Shown in pieces: positions 45,122 through 57,125 of a stretch of DNA of 64,000 bases. The stretch is from Akebia trifoliata (Eukaryota; Streptophyta; Magnoliopsida; Ranunculales; Lardizabalaceae). The notes under the pieces were generated by a model. The model saw only the letters and a program-made list of their open reading frames with translations, was not told where the DNA came from and ran no database searches. Numbering within the stretch: position 1 is the stretch's first letter; the number at the start of each line of letters is the position of its first letter. The position numbers and the translations under genes were made by a program. Location of the stretch: positions 30,025,330 to 30,089,329 of the forward strand of contig CM030706.1 in NCBI GenBank assembly GCA_017979445.1. Direction: 5' to 3'.

Positions 45122-46924
45122 TATTAGGAACTTAGTTCCTAACATGCCCACTCAAACAAGACAAACGGCGATCTCGAGTGCTCAACACACCAAGGATTGT
45201 GTAAAAGCACGTTAAAAGAAATATTCACTTATTATTTTAATAATGGAATTACATCTATATATAAATAAAGAGTCATACTCCTAGCAACTTACTAATTATA
45301 CTCTTATTAAAATACCAATCAATTATTAATTCTACTTTTACTAAAATACAAATGAAATCAATAATTAACCTACACCTAAAATCCTAATTGAAATAGAAAA
45401 TTATATCAAATAATGTATAGTCCTAACAATGCACCTTTTAAAAATCAACCACGTCCTCATAACGGCAAAGTAACTTCAATTGGAGTATTTTCATCATCCA
45501 CTTCATCTCGTCCTTCTAGTAAATATATTTGCAACAGCTTACATATATTTGCAACAACTTACATCAATGGCTTAGAGTGTAATGTTCATCGCAATTATAA
45601 CAAAACCCTTTGTCCCATTAAATTTTCATCTAATCTCTTGAAATCTCTCGTGTAGGTGTCATGATCATCTCATATAGATTTTTTGTGTGTGTTTGGCTAT
45701 TGGTAACCAATCCCGATATTGGTCGCTTTGCATGCTGAAGTTGTAACAATTTATCTTCTTGTCGTCGAGCCAACATCATTACTTCTTGTAATATAGAAGG
45801 TTGAAATATCAACGCCTCTTGCTTGATCTCGTTTCGAAGGCCTTGAATGAAGGATCCATCAAGGCTCTATCTGTCCAACCATCAACTCAATTGGAAAGTC
45901 ATTCAAATTCTTCTTGGTAACTTTGTATAGATCTAGAACCTTGTTGTAGCTTTGCCAACATAGAATATTAGAAATTCTCTTATCCCATTCGGAAGGATCT
46001 CATTATTATAATTATCCATGACTGTTTATGTCTCTAGCATGACCACTTGATGAAATATGGAGGGAAATGGGGTAAATGGCCGATACTACTGGAAGGATTC
46101 CTCTTTGGCTGATAGGTACTATAACTGGTATTGTTAACTATGTTGATTAGATGAATTTCGAACTTTTTTATAATATGAAATAAATCAAAGTCTTGTTGGA
46201 AGAGTAAGAACTTGACGGGACCTTGAATCTCGACATTCCATCAAGATTTTTGTAAAGTTGATCTAAAATAAACCATCATAACTTTTGCCATTTTTTCTCA
46301 TATAAGATCTGGATTTGTACAACTATACTATTAAAACTAATTTGACGCAACTCCCTCCATGTGGAACGAGGAAAGGAAAGACTTTTCATTTTCAATAGTT
46401 TGATGGTAATAGAAAAATTGTTCTATTTTGTATATAAATTCCAATGGATTATTCCCATCAAAACAAGGGAAATTAATATGAGCAAAGGGTGGCAACAATC
46501 GTCCATCAGTTTAATCTTCATGAGGTCGTGGAACTGACCACTTAATAAGATCACCAACATTATCTCCTACCTTTGAATTTCCATCAACAACCCCAATGGC
46601 TTATACTTGAGGATTCGGTAAGGGGGGGTGGGGTTGAACCACCAATTTCCCCATAACTTGTTGGATTGACACCAATGTACCTTGCATAGTGGCAATTGCT
46701 TCTTTAAACGGTCAATTCGATCCTCCATGAGGCTCATCTTGTTGGCTTCTTCTTCTTCTTTGCTGGCATGCTCAAAACAATGATTTGATGCCAATTATTA
46801 GGAACCTAGTTTCTAACATGCCTACTCAAACAAAGAGAAAATGACAATTTCGAGTACTCAGCACACCAAGGATTGTGTTAAAACACAATTAAAAGAAATA
46901 TTCACTTATTATTTTAATGATGAA

Positions 46925-46964
<40 letters not shown>

Positions 46965-47050
46965 AAGAGTCCTACTCCTAACAACTTATTAATTCTATTC
47001 TTACTAAAATACCAATCAGTTATTAGTTATACTTTTACTAAAATACCAAT
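45122..47050 (-). mobile_element. Gag-only LTR retrotransposon (chromovirus type), minus strand
   Basis: Two LTR copies in the same orientation, 45122-45428 and 46793-47050, share blocks such as AAAAGAAATATTCACTTATT and ACCAAGGATTGTGT. Between them, read on the minus strand, lie a primer-site-like TTGGCATCAAATC (next to the right LTR), a gag start (MASNHCFEHASKEEEE), EALIFQPSILQEVMMLARRQ and a zinc-knuckle remnant CYNCDEHYTL. These resemble chromovirus gag (LxGLKxEIxxE.., CFKCDExFxPGH). The left (3') LTR follows the knuckle region directly, so protease, RT and integrase are missing. The right LTR is cut at 47050 by the LTR of the next gypsy element. An (AC)n tract lies in this LTR. Confidence 0.65.
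46928..46965. repeat. (AC)n(AT)n microsatellite in the LTR
   Basis: About fourteen AC units followed by a short AT run. The corresponding place in the other LTR copy (about 45250-45265) has only a short CTATATATAAATA stretch, so the tract expanded after the two LTRs were formed. Confidence 0.9.
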
Positions 47051-47590
47051 TGTAAGAAACTGCAATTAGGAAGGTTGACTAATCAATGCTAATTGGGCGT
47101 CTCTTTGATGGGCATAGTGGGCACCAAGTGTAGACTAGTCAAATGGCAAGAAAAAAAAGGGTGTCACTTGGCACTTTTTTATTGGAAGAAAATAGTAAAA
47201 GGGAGTGATGATGCAGCACCAGGATGGGAAAGACACATGGAAGGAGTACATACATCATGATAGATTAGAGGCATCATAACCGCAACCCAAATCGTTAGGA
47301 AGGAGAAAAGAAAGATAACTTGCATGTACAAGAGAAACAAAAAATAGTTGAGGAACCAAACGGGCAGACGACACATGGACATGAGACGTGGCAAATGACA
47401 AAAGAAGATGATTACGCCAATGGAACGACACCAACTATGTTAGTTTCTAGGTGGCTCTGACATGGATAGAAAACTCATTTCCTTGTCTTATTGCCAGATG
47501 ACGTCAAGTGATTAATAGAAGGCTCCTATAAATAAGGGAAGAACAGGATGCTAAAAGGGACCTTATCCATTCAATTTCAAGTCGCCAACA
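47051..47590 (+). repeat. 5' LTR of the second gypsy element
   Basis: It begins TGTAAGAAACTGCAATTAGG, immediately after the interrupted LTR of the gag-only element, and ends CAAGTCGCCAACA. A TATA box (CCTATAAATAAGG) is near 47524. TGGCAACTCTGTTGGGGA follows at 47594, a variant of the TGGCGACTCCGCTGGGGA-type site common in plant gypsy elements; the tRNA was not assigned. Confidence 0.65.
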
Positions 47591-47669
47591 TTTTGGCAAC
47601 TCTGTTGGGGACGAGCACCAACAAGAACATGAGAGCAACACACAACCACTCGAGAATAAACAAACAAAG

Positions 47670-48600
47670 TCAATAGGATGAACCTGAACGCAACTCAGGT
47701 TGAAGTAACTCATAGACAGCGAACCCAATTAAAGCAATAAATGAGATCCTATGGGGTTTTGCGCAAACCAATCGGGACATCTTATCAATGTTACAAACAT
47801 TTATACCATCACAACTAACACTTGAGGTAGCTGGTCCCCATAGAGGTTCCACAGCAGTTGTTGCGGAAGAATCACCCATGAATCCACCTCCAACGCTTAA
47901 TAAGATAGTCTAACTTCGGAACAAACAACTACATTTACTTCATCAGAGTAATTTGTTATGATGGGAGATCTATCAAGGTTGCTAACTAAAAATCGTTCGA
48001 AGTGTTTTTACGAACTACGACCATCGTACCTAGGGGAAATCAAACAAAAACCTTACCCCAAAGGCTATGTCACGCCAACATTCCTTGCCTATAATGGGCA
48101 AGGCAACACTCAAAAGTATGTGGCACGATTCTTAGATGTTACGGGATAGCACAAAATAAATCACGACTTATGCCTGAGAAAATTTTCAAAATCTTTGACC
48201 GAACACGCTTACTCCTAGTACAACAGTCTTCCAGTAAAATTAGTAGAATCATAGCGGCACATGGTTAAGTTTTTCTATGGAAAGTTTTTCATAGTTAAGG
48301 AACAAATGATAGTAGCTAACTTGGGAAGGGTACAACAAGGAGAATAGGGAAAATTTATGTGAGTTTGTACGGCAATTCCGACATTCAGTTATGTATTGTC
48401 ATGAGGCCATGGTTGAAATTCATTTTGTGGACATATGCATTAGTGACATGACTCTTATGTACTGGACACGCTTAGAAAATTTACTGCTATCTACGTTTAC
48501 TGAGCTACATGATGTCATGAAGAAAAGTGTGGTGATAGTTGCACTAGCATCTAGTGAGATGGATAGGGGCGTAGTTGGATAATAGAATGACTTATAAGAA
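47670..48600 (+). pseudogene. gag relic of the second gypsy element
   Basis: The open stretch 47958-48149 reads KPYPKGYVTPTFLAYNGQG and then ARFLDVTG. After a stop it continues LCLRKFSKSLTEHAYS, and from 48391 CHEAMVEIHFVDICISDM. This follows the retrotransposon gag domain of plant gypsy elements (KPYPxxYxxPxFxxFxGxG .. RFLxxCG .. LRxFxxSLTxxAxxWY). It is interrupted by stops. Confidence 0.7.
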
Positions 48601-49078
48601 GAGATACTCAACAAGCTTTTGTAGTATTGGACAACAAACGTAAAGATCTTGAAAAAAAAACTTGGGGATGTGATCGTAGGTTTCCAGACATTGCCTTGGA
48701 GGATTCGCCTGACTTTCCTTGAAGTGTCGAGGATTTCGATGAGCTTTTAGAAACATGGATCAGTGATAACACCATACCATTTCCAACTCCAAGGAGATAG
48801 TCATCACCTTGAGAATAACACCCCCCCTATTTTTGCCACTTTCATCAAATGGCTGGGCATCCCACCGATGAATGAAATGCTCGCAAATGTAATTTCATAG
48901 AGAAGATAGCCAATGGCGAGTTGCTAGCCCAAAAAGTCAGATAGGGAAGCTGAGCACAATGCAAAGAGAGCAACGATAATGATGTCGACCCACAATCCCT
49001 ATGATGTACCAAAAGAGGACAGAGATTACACGACTGTTGTAGAAAAACTTTGTGAAATAGAATTAATGAAAAAGATGC

Positions 49079-49840
49079 TTGGAAGAAAAATACTATCAAA
49101 CAGTAGTAACATTGGTCGCCATAGCTCACGAAGAGGAAACGACCCACCAGATTGTTGTTGCCGCCTTTTGTGTAGATAGGCGATGGCCATTAATGGTTAT
49201 CAACTTTGATAAAAATGACTTACCCAATAACTTTGTGGAACATACCAAGCCATTATACTTGACAATGATAAATAATGGGCAAGAGCTAAGCCGTACCTTC
49301 ATAGAAACAGGAGCATCGTTCAACCTACTGCTAGTGACGACCCTTGACTTTGTAGGTATATCGAGAAGAATAATTATACAAACAACAACAAAAGTTTAGG
49401 AGTTCAACGGTCATGCTTTTGATACAACAAGGTATATTGACGTTGACCTCCGAGTGGGAGTGACTAGGGTACTTACATGTTTTCACATCTTGGAAGCTAC
49501 GTGCCATACCACATGGTGGTGCCATGGCTATACCAACACTAAGCAATCAATTATACATATGATCAATGTGTGAAGGTATTAGTAAAAGGGAAAATCGTCA
49601 CGATCAAGGCGTCTAAGGCGCCCTTTGCTCCGAAAGAAGCACGATTAGATGAAATAGTATTTTATGACAATAATTTCACTAAAATCAGAATAGGAATACA
49701 CGCTACCCCACTACCAGAACATAAAGCTTTTGCAAATGAAGACTGTAAACACCAACAATCGACTTCTGCCAAAAATAGATTAGGAACAAGAGTTACAAAA
49801 GTCGTTCTACTAAATGGAAATGCAACATATTGTTTATGAC
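49079..49840 (+). pseudogene. Aspartic protease relic of the second gypsy element
   Basis: The frame 49079-49399 has EHTKPLYLTMINNGQELSRT and FIETGASFNLL. In the family the catalytic block is LIDGGASFNIL, so Asp is replaced by Glu. The following DLRVGVTRVLTCFHILEA matches the later protease block. 49570-49839 (VTIKASKAPFAPKEARLDE) is the linker to RT. Confidence 0.65.
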
Positions 49841-50129
49841 GATTACCCAGAGGGGATCTAGTTTTTCCTTCCGGAGAATCAAGTTTTATGAGCTACGTCG
49901 AAGATGCAACAGAAGCCAACATTTTATAGACCCGACTAAAATAAAAGAATGAATGAATTATAAACTATTGATTTGGGAGAGCTTGGCTAGAAATGTCTGA
50001 TACTTATCAACAAAAGTTTGAATCACGAGGAAATGAAAACGATGACAAGTTTAATAAAAGAATTTAAAGATATTTTCATTTGGACATACAATGAAATGTT
50101 GGGTTTATCTTGCTATATGGTTTTCCATC

Positions 50130-51980
50130 GTTTAAATGTAATGCCAACTGCTACGCTTATCAAATAGGCACCACGAAAATTCAGGCACGAAGTCAAACTG
50201 TAGATCGAAGAGGAGGTTCAATGATTGCTGATGATAGATTTCATTAAACTAATCCAACATCTGTAGTGGTTGGCCAATGTAAAAAAAAAAAAAAGAATGA
50301 ACAGATAAGATGTTGTGTCGATTTTTGAAATCTCAATCAGGCAAACCCAAAGGATGAGTATCCGTTACCAAATATTGATATGCCAGTGGATGCAATAGTA
50401 AGACACAAGTTTTTCTCATTCATGGATAGATATAACAGTTACAATCAAATCAGGATGGTATCACAAGATGCTGAGAAAATCATATTCCAGACATCTTCAT
50501 CGAATTATTATTACATGGCCATGCCTTTTGGGCTAAAAATGTAGGCGCTACCTACCAAAAGGCAACGAACACCATATTTAAAGATATGATACATAACCAA
50601 GTCAAAGACTATGTGAATGATTTAGTTGTCAAAAGTAAAAAAAACGAGATGATTATTGGTCAACATTGCGTAGTGTTTTTGAAAGGTGTCAAAAACACAA
50701 TTTGTGTATGAATCCCTGAAATACTCATTTGGCTTTTCGACAAGAAACTTTTTGTGTTTTGTAATTCAACAAAGGGGAATCAGTTTGAAGCTTCACAGGG
50801 AGAGGCTATCAAGTCGATGTCGTCCCCATGGATGGTTAAGGAGGTAAAATGCTTATTAGGGAAAATATCATACATCAGACATTTTATCCTAGGGATGGCG
50901 TATTCGTTGGTTGCATTACTATGGAAAAATACAAACTCTAATTGGTTGATGGCTCATCAACATGCTTTTGAAGAACCAAACATGCCATGAGTAAAACCCT
51001 GATCATGGAAACTCCCCTAAAAGGGAAACCCTTCTTTTTTTATCTGGCTTATATCGAAGAAGCGATTGGCGCCTTGCTAGGTAAAAAGTCACAGATAGCA
51101 TTGAATGATTAGTGTACTTTGTAAGTAGGATATTGTAAGAAGCAGGAGTCAAATAGTAGATAGTAGAAAAAACATACTCGCCTTAGTTCATGCCGCACAA
51201 AAGTTAAGATATTATTTATTAACTAACAAGATTCAAGCCATAGTAGGGGTGGATCCAATCTGCTACCTGTTTACCAAGCCAGCGCTCTCTAGAAGAATTG
51301 CAAAGTGGGCGTTAATGTTAGTTGAATTTGACATTACTTATGTACCTCTAAAGGCAATAATGGGCCAAGCATTTGTTAATCTCTTAGCAACATTCCCAAG
51401 TGCCGATCAAATGATATCAGGAGTCGTGCCTTTCGATTTTTTATTAGAGGCAATGGAAGTCACTAGGATTGGAATAATAAATAACAAACAATGGATGTTG
51501 CGTTTTGATGGGTCATCTACAACAAATGGCATAGGAGTCGAGATAGTACTTGCAACTCCAGATGGGATGTCAACGTCAATGTCGATTAAATTAGCCTTTA
51601 ATTATTCGAATAACTTCGCGGAGTATGAAGCTTTCCTCATAGGATGAGGTGGAGAAAACAATGGGAATCAAGTACTTAGATATAAAAACAGATTCAAATC
51701 TTCTAACAAAACAAGTAAAAGGTGAGTTCGTACTCAAGGAAATATCCCTAGCACCATATCACGTAAGAATGTAAGATCTACTTAGATGGTTTGCAAACAC
51801 AACGATACTCTACATAGGCAGGGCATCCAATCGACATGCTGATGCCTTGGCGACTCTTGCATCAAAAGCCTACTTTGAGGACAACCAAGAAACAATCAAA
51901 ATCATCAAACGAATTGCCCCGTTTGCATGGTACCTACTAGTAGAGGTTAATGGCGAAGATGATTGGTGATTCCCCGTCAT
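50130..51980 (+). pseudogene. RT and RNase H relic of the second gypsy element
   Basis: RT blocks: NQANPKDEYPLPNIDM near 50338, SFMDRYNSYNQIRM near 50416, YYYMAMPFGLKN near 50508, and YVNDLVVKSKK near 50610 where the YVDD catalytic Asp is changed to Asn. Then VKEVKCLLGKISYIRHFI. RNase H: KWALMLVEFDITYVPLKAI, MLRFDGSSTTNGIGVEIVLA and NYSNNFAEYEAFLIG at 51500-51645, with DGSS and AEYEA retained. The reading dies out after about 51980. Confidence 0.8.
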
Positions 51981-52000
51981 AAAGGATTTGCAGTCATCTT

Positions 52001-53381
52001 TAGTAGAACGAAAGTTAACAATATGCCAACTTACTCTTTTTTTTATTGTATCAAGAAGTCATGTATTACCACCGCCCTAACAGACATGAACATGATGTAT
52101 AGGGCTAAAAACACCTCGACACCTTTTAATAAATAAATAAAAAGTATTAGACTGGGGGATATTCTAAGAAATTAGACAGTTATCACCTAATTTAGGTATA
52201 TGAACCAAAGATAACTTCGATATGGAATATGATCAGTCCATAGGTAAGAGAATAGGGAAATGGATCGAATTAGGGGTTTCGAAAGGTGTTAGGCACCGAA
52301 CCTGATTGAAGTGATTTGTCTCTACCAAGATCCAAGATTATCCTATGGTCAAATAAGGTCAAGTTGGGGTTTATGTTCACCATCATCATTACTTTATGTA
52401 GGATCCTAACGAATCCATGACTAAAATCTATGTTTAATCCAACATATGGTCATTTCATCATATTTATATTAGCTTAACAAATAAGTGCGAAAGATCTAGA
52501 TTTTATGGAACATTGACTAATTGATTCTCATATGAAAATTCATCATTTTGTTTTGAAAAATGTAAAATCTAAATTTTCACCCAATTATTTGATTAAATTG
52601 ATTCATTGGAGAAATTATTTTTCAATTTAATATAGTGGGCAAACGAAATTATCCTGGAGATGAAAGTGTCTTTTACATCATTTTTGTATCTACAACCAAA
52701 TGGGTCTAGTTTTGATTCGGTTCAATTCGTGTCTTTACTAAATAAATGTAATTATTTGGTAAATGACAAAACCAAAGCTCATATTGATGAATCTAGAATC
52801 ACTAGGTCAAATTGCTAGAAAATTTGTTGGGTCACTTGAAGAAAAACAAATTGTCAGCTCTATCTAAATAAATATAATCACCTCATTCCCAAGACATAAG
52901 TGGACCAATCCATTAGCTTTCAAAGAACTTCTCTACTAAACTCTTATCCCATAATGAGACAAGCAATCATATCAATGGAATAAAATAACCATACCTAAGC
53001 CTTAATGGCAATCAAATTCCAAACTCTTGAATGCTTGAAAGTCTAGCCAAAGTCACGGACGTTCGATAGTCCTTGAAAAAGGATAAAAAAATAAAAATGG
53101 TTTATTATTTTCAAAAATAATACTAGCAATGTAGTCAACATCAATCAATGAAAAAATAATATAATTAAAAATTTACATTTTGATGAAATGCTTCAACCAT
53201 GTTCAAGTGTAATATATATACAACCAAGATTACAATATTCATCAAATTCAATTTGTGTCCACAAAGAAAAAATGTGAGAAATGACACCTTATCCTCTCCA
53301 ATGTCCTTAAGCTATATACAAGTTTTTATTTATTTATTATTATTTGAAAAGTTATCGGGGGTTAAGGCAGACCCAAACCAA
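52001..53381 (-). other. Decayed LTR/leader sequence of a large gypsy-type element
   Basis: Near 52285 the motif GTTTCGAAAGGTGTTAGGCACC occurs. On the minus strand this is the GGTGCCTAACACCTTTCG signature also seen at 13772 and 10895. The rest is AT-rich without coding sequence. Which element it belongs to is not clear. Confidence 0.35.
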
Positions 53382-53880
53382 TTACAACCTCAGGTGTAAT
53401 ATATTTCTATTATCTTGATCAAGGATTGACAGAAGATTACTCGACGAGGAATTAAAATTAAACTCTTTGCAACCCATGGTTGTCTGATAAGAGGCGATCA
53501 TATCATCAATCCTATTGGCTTCTCGAAAAGTGTGAAAGGGTACATCTTGGAAGCTAGGAAGGGATCTTCTAATGGCTAAAACGAAGTGATGGACATGCCA
53601 ATGAATGTTCCACTTATCATTGAGAATGTTAATAGTCACTAAGGAATCAGAATGCGCCAGAATTCTTTTACAATCAAATGCGGTCGCCAAACGAAGACCC
53701 TCTAGAACACCTTGGAGCTCATGATGGATGACCGATTTAGGGGTTTCACACCCTATAACAGTCGCTTTGACCATACCCGTGTGATCTCAAATAATAGCTC
53801 CAAACCCTCCTCTGATTGATGAAAAATCCCCATTTGTATTAGCGCCTACACACCCAAATCCGACTTATATATAAGGTTAT
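53382..53880 (-). pseudogene. RNase H-like domain relic, LINE type
   Basis: On the minus strand, GGFGAII, a stop and DHTGMVKATVIGC start the domain, followed by HHELQGVLEGLRLATAFDCK and ILAHSDSLVTINILND. It matches the plant RVT_3 RNase H-like domain at the end of LINE ORF2 (GxGxxxRDxxG .. AExxALxxGLxxAxxxG .. ExDSxxVxxxL). The active-site NVDGA is ANTNGD here and Glu of the AE motif is retained as HHE. No complete protein. Confidence 0.65.
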
Positions 53881-54041
53881 TTATATAAGCAAGTGATATG
53901 TTATAGAAGAGTGAGGGAGGAATAACATAAGCCACTTTGAAATGGGTTTTGATTTGGCATGCAAGCCTACAGTTCAACACAGACAAAAAATGAAACATTT
54001 CTTATATCAAAATTTATAATTTTAATTTACCAAGCGATTAA

Positions 54042-54473
54042 TGTATATATATATATGAAAATTGTTATCTCCCCACTCAATCAAGATTTATGAATAAACT
54101 ACAGAAAACTAAGCCAACTGAAGCAACTCATGAAAACATCAATTCTATACTAATATCTATACAATAAACACTTAAGTTGTCTTCCCCAATGTTTATCTCA
54201 TAAGAGTAGTTCATATTCAATCTCGCATGCATCTCAAGAAACAATTTCAATTTTATTCATTTTCTCTCATCCCTTTCCAATAATATCTATCCAACTTTAT
54301 TCTCTTTCATTTTCTTCTCATTTCCAATAATATCCCTTCAACTCTATTTTCTTTACTATTTTACTCATTTTTCAATAATACTACCTATAACTTTATTGCC
54401 TTTCTCTTTTGCCCCGCTTAACCTCAAAGAGGATAATTGTGCCAAAGGCACGGGCAAACTCTAGCTAGCTAGT
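54042..54473 (+). mobile_element. Helitron-like element end with internal tandem repeats
   Basis: Near the right end the sequence GTGCCAAAGGCAC (54439-54451) forms a 5-bp stem with a 3-nt loop, then GGGCAAACTCTAGCTAGCTAGT. Helitrons end in a short hairpin followed after about 10-12 nt by CTRR, here CTAG next to T. Upstream, 54269-54410 holds three imperfect copies of a 50-60 bp unit (TTTCCAATAATATC .. CAACTTTATT). The left end (TGTATATATATATATGAAAA at 54042) is a guess. No helicase is encoded. Confidence 0.45.
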
Positions 54474-55264
54474 GATAATATATGACATGCTCAATAATAA
54501 CAACAGTACCACCATAGGTATTTATTATTACTAATTAAAAAAAAAAATGCATCTCATGGTTCCAAAAGAATGCATCTCATGGGTCCAAAAGATTCTTAGA
54601 CCAACAAAAACTACTAATCACTGCTAATATCTCTAGAAATGAAACAAACAACACAATTGAATTACATCTAACACTGAAGGTTTAACAAGAAAACAACAAT
54701 ATAGATCAAAATTGAAAGCATATTGGTTAGTCAACAATAGTGTTAAGCCATTATCTTTACAATTATAACGAGAGAATGTGAAGTAGAAGTGGTTTGAAAC
54801 TAAATTTTAGATCCCACAAATGTTACCAGTTTTATATTTATAATTAATATAATTAATCAAGGTCATTCTGGTAAAAAACCAAGAAAATTGCAGCCCACAA
54901 CTTTAAAATTGCCTCCAAAATTACAAAAATATCATTTTTACTATGTAATATTCATACACCCTTCAATCAATATTTTAAATTATAGATAAACCCTTTTGTT
55001 ACCATGCATTTGCACATGCCACCTAGTCGGATAAAATGAAAGAATAAACATTCATCTCTACCAACAATAACAATACTAATACCCATCAATATAGATTCTA
55101 AAAAAATAAAATAATTGTTGGTAGTCTATTTCAATTCCACATCACAAAAAAATCCAAAAAATACAAGCAATAGGATGTAAAGTTGTTACATAATTATCAC
55201 CCCATTAAGAATCAAGAATATCACAACACGACACATACACCCTTAACCTAACTTAAGTGGAACT
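54474..55264. other. AT-rich intergenic sequence
   Basis: I see no gene or element with termini. A short direct repeat, GCATCTCATGGTTCCAAAAG and GCATCTCATGGGTCCAAAAG, lies at 54549-54590. Confidence 0.5.
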
Positions 55265-55553
55265 TGTAAGCCATGCTCCCACATTGCCTAGGTATCATGA
55301 CCTTAGGCTATATATAAATCTAAGGCAATCCTCGCCTTACAAGCCAGTTTTGTGAAAATGAGTTAGACTCATAGGCTTCTACATGGTATCAAAGCGACTG
55401 ACAACAAGATGTAGGAGACACATTACACATGATGGGGAGTGTAAGGTGATAGTCCCACATCGCCCCAAGTATCATGACCTTGGGCTATATATAAATCTAA
55501 GGCAATCCTCACCTTACAAACCGATTTTGTGAGGATGAGTTAGGCCCACTACA
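55265..55553 (+). mobile_element. TRIM: complete miniature LTR element, 289 bp
   Basis: LTR 1 is 55265-55383 and LTR 2 is 55440-55553, both starting TGTAAG and ending CTACA and sharing CTATATATAAATCTAAGGCA. Between them are TGGTATCAAAGCGACTGAC (initiator-Met primer site with one change) and a purine tract GATGGGGAG just before LTR 2, leaving an internal region of only 56 bp. The flanks are GAACT and AAACT, a 5-bp target duplication with one difference. Such terminal-repeat retrotransposons in miniature encode nothing and need other elements' enzymes. Confidence 0.88.
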
Positions 55554-56964
55554 AAACTTCAGGACTTAAAGCTACTGTAGCTACAAACATAAATCAAAGT
55601 ACAATTGAAACATGCATTGAATTCAGTGAATGGTGAATTAAGTAGATAGTGGGTAGTCAATGTTTAGTTCTAGAAAATTTACAAATTTCTCACATTTCAT
55701 CATATCAAAACTTTATAGAATCGGGCATTGTTGATCCAGAATCAAAATATGACAAGTTAGTCCTTACTATTACCAATGTGATAAGTTATCAAATCAAATC
55801 TCAAATTCCCAATCCGTGTACAAAGTTATTATTAGATAAAAATGGATTGATGTTGGATTTGATTCAATTCATTGACAATCCTAACTTAAATTGTTGGAAT
55901 TTAAAGGGTTGAATTTGAAAACCTTTTAATATTCAATTAGTTGCAACCATATGGTAAATCAATCTATTAACCATAGGGTATTTAAATCCCATGTTTGCTT
56001 TATGCTTTATGCTTTTACTTTTCTTGCTTTATGTTTAGTTGATAGTTTTGTTTTTTCCTTGAGTAATTTTAGTCCTACATCGACTAGGAGAAGAATTGAT
56101 TTGCAATTCTTAAATAATTGTGTTTCTAATAGTTTTAAAGTGGATAGAAGTAGTGGGCGGGTTCACGCGTGCACACGGGGGCCCAAGAGGAAAACCCAAG
56201 GTTTCAATTGGAATTTGGATCCACCGGTCCGAAAACCTTAATGCGTGTGCACACGTATGACGTGCGCGCAGGGGGGGTACAAAATCTCAGATTTACACCT
56301 CACGTAGGTGCGCCCCAATTTTAGACTTTTTTATTTTGTTTTTAACCAATGTGTATATTCTGAACCAACACAATATGTTTGTTCGGAATAGGTTGTGATT
56401 GTTCTAAATAGTCAATTTCTCTTTAATTTATATCCAATGTTTAGGTGGTTTAAACACACCTGATTTCTCTGTTATTTTTTATATCTTACATCTTTATTCT
56501 TCGTTGTGAGAGCACACAACATAATCAAGTTCGAAGTTACGTTCTAATTTAGAGTACCCTTTTTGATACGTGGGTTGTTGAATCCTGTAGAACGAACGCC
56601 TACAGACTGTGGTACCGAAGCAGGGGCGAATTTCGTTTTAAGACAGTGTTTTGTGCACGCCTCAACCATTTCTTTTGTAGGTAATATTTACTATTACATT
56701 CAATTTGAAAATCAAGATTTGTTCTAATTTTTTTTCTCTCTGCCATAAGAAATCAGTATTCAGTAACAACAAAATCAACTCTAGCTTTTCAATATTTGAA
56801 TTTAAATTTTGAAATAGAACACCTATGTTTAGACAAGCTGGGAATCAACTACACAAGAAGCCTTCAATTAAAAAAATGGTCTAATTCATAATCATTTGGA
56901 TAAGAACGACTAGCAAATAAAAAATAAAATTAAATAAAAATATTTAATTTAAATAGGGGTGGTG
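55554..56964. other. Intergenic sequence with LTR-like and CpG-rich stretch
   Basis: The reading frames at 55649-55912 and 55951-56241 have no domain I can recognise. 56158-56275 is strikingly GC-rich for this window (CACGCGTGCACACGGGGG, CGTGTGCACACGTATGACG). 56590-56680 (GAACGAACGCCTACAGACTG) resembles an LTR-element leader. No termini were found. Confidence 0.4.
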
Positions 56965-57125
56965 CTCACAGCCAACGTTAGGGAGCCAACATTGTTGTAT
57001 ATGACTTAAAAGTTTCGGATTGAGCTGATTTTTGTGAGGATGACCTCTATGGTGAGGAGATCACCCTCACAAAAAATCAACTCAATCTGAAACTTCTAAA
57101 TCCATCAAAAGTGGTTTAAAAAATT
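56965..57125. mobile_element. Foldback MITE-like repeat
   Basis: AAGTTTCGGATTGAGCTGAT .. TTTGTGAGGATGA faces, in reverse complement, AAGTTTCAGATTGAGTTGAT .. TTTGTGAGGGTGA. Arms are about 35 bp around a 20-bp centre. Outer limits are uncertain. No coding sequence. Confidence 0.6.

Larger units (their letters stand above)
47051..52000 (+). mobile_element. Second Ty3/gypsy retrotransposon, 3'-truncated
   Basis: It starts with an LTR (47051-47590) followed by a primer-site-like sequence, then gag, protease, RT and RNase H relics up to about 52000. Neither integrase nor a 3' LTR was found. Stops and frameshifts are frequent. It differs from the Tat-type element at 9665-22560 by its gag (KPYPKGYVTPTFLAYNGQG) and by having its LTR directly abutting another element's LTR. 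Confidence 0.75.
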
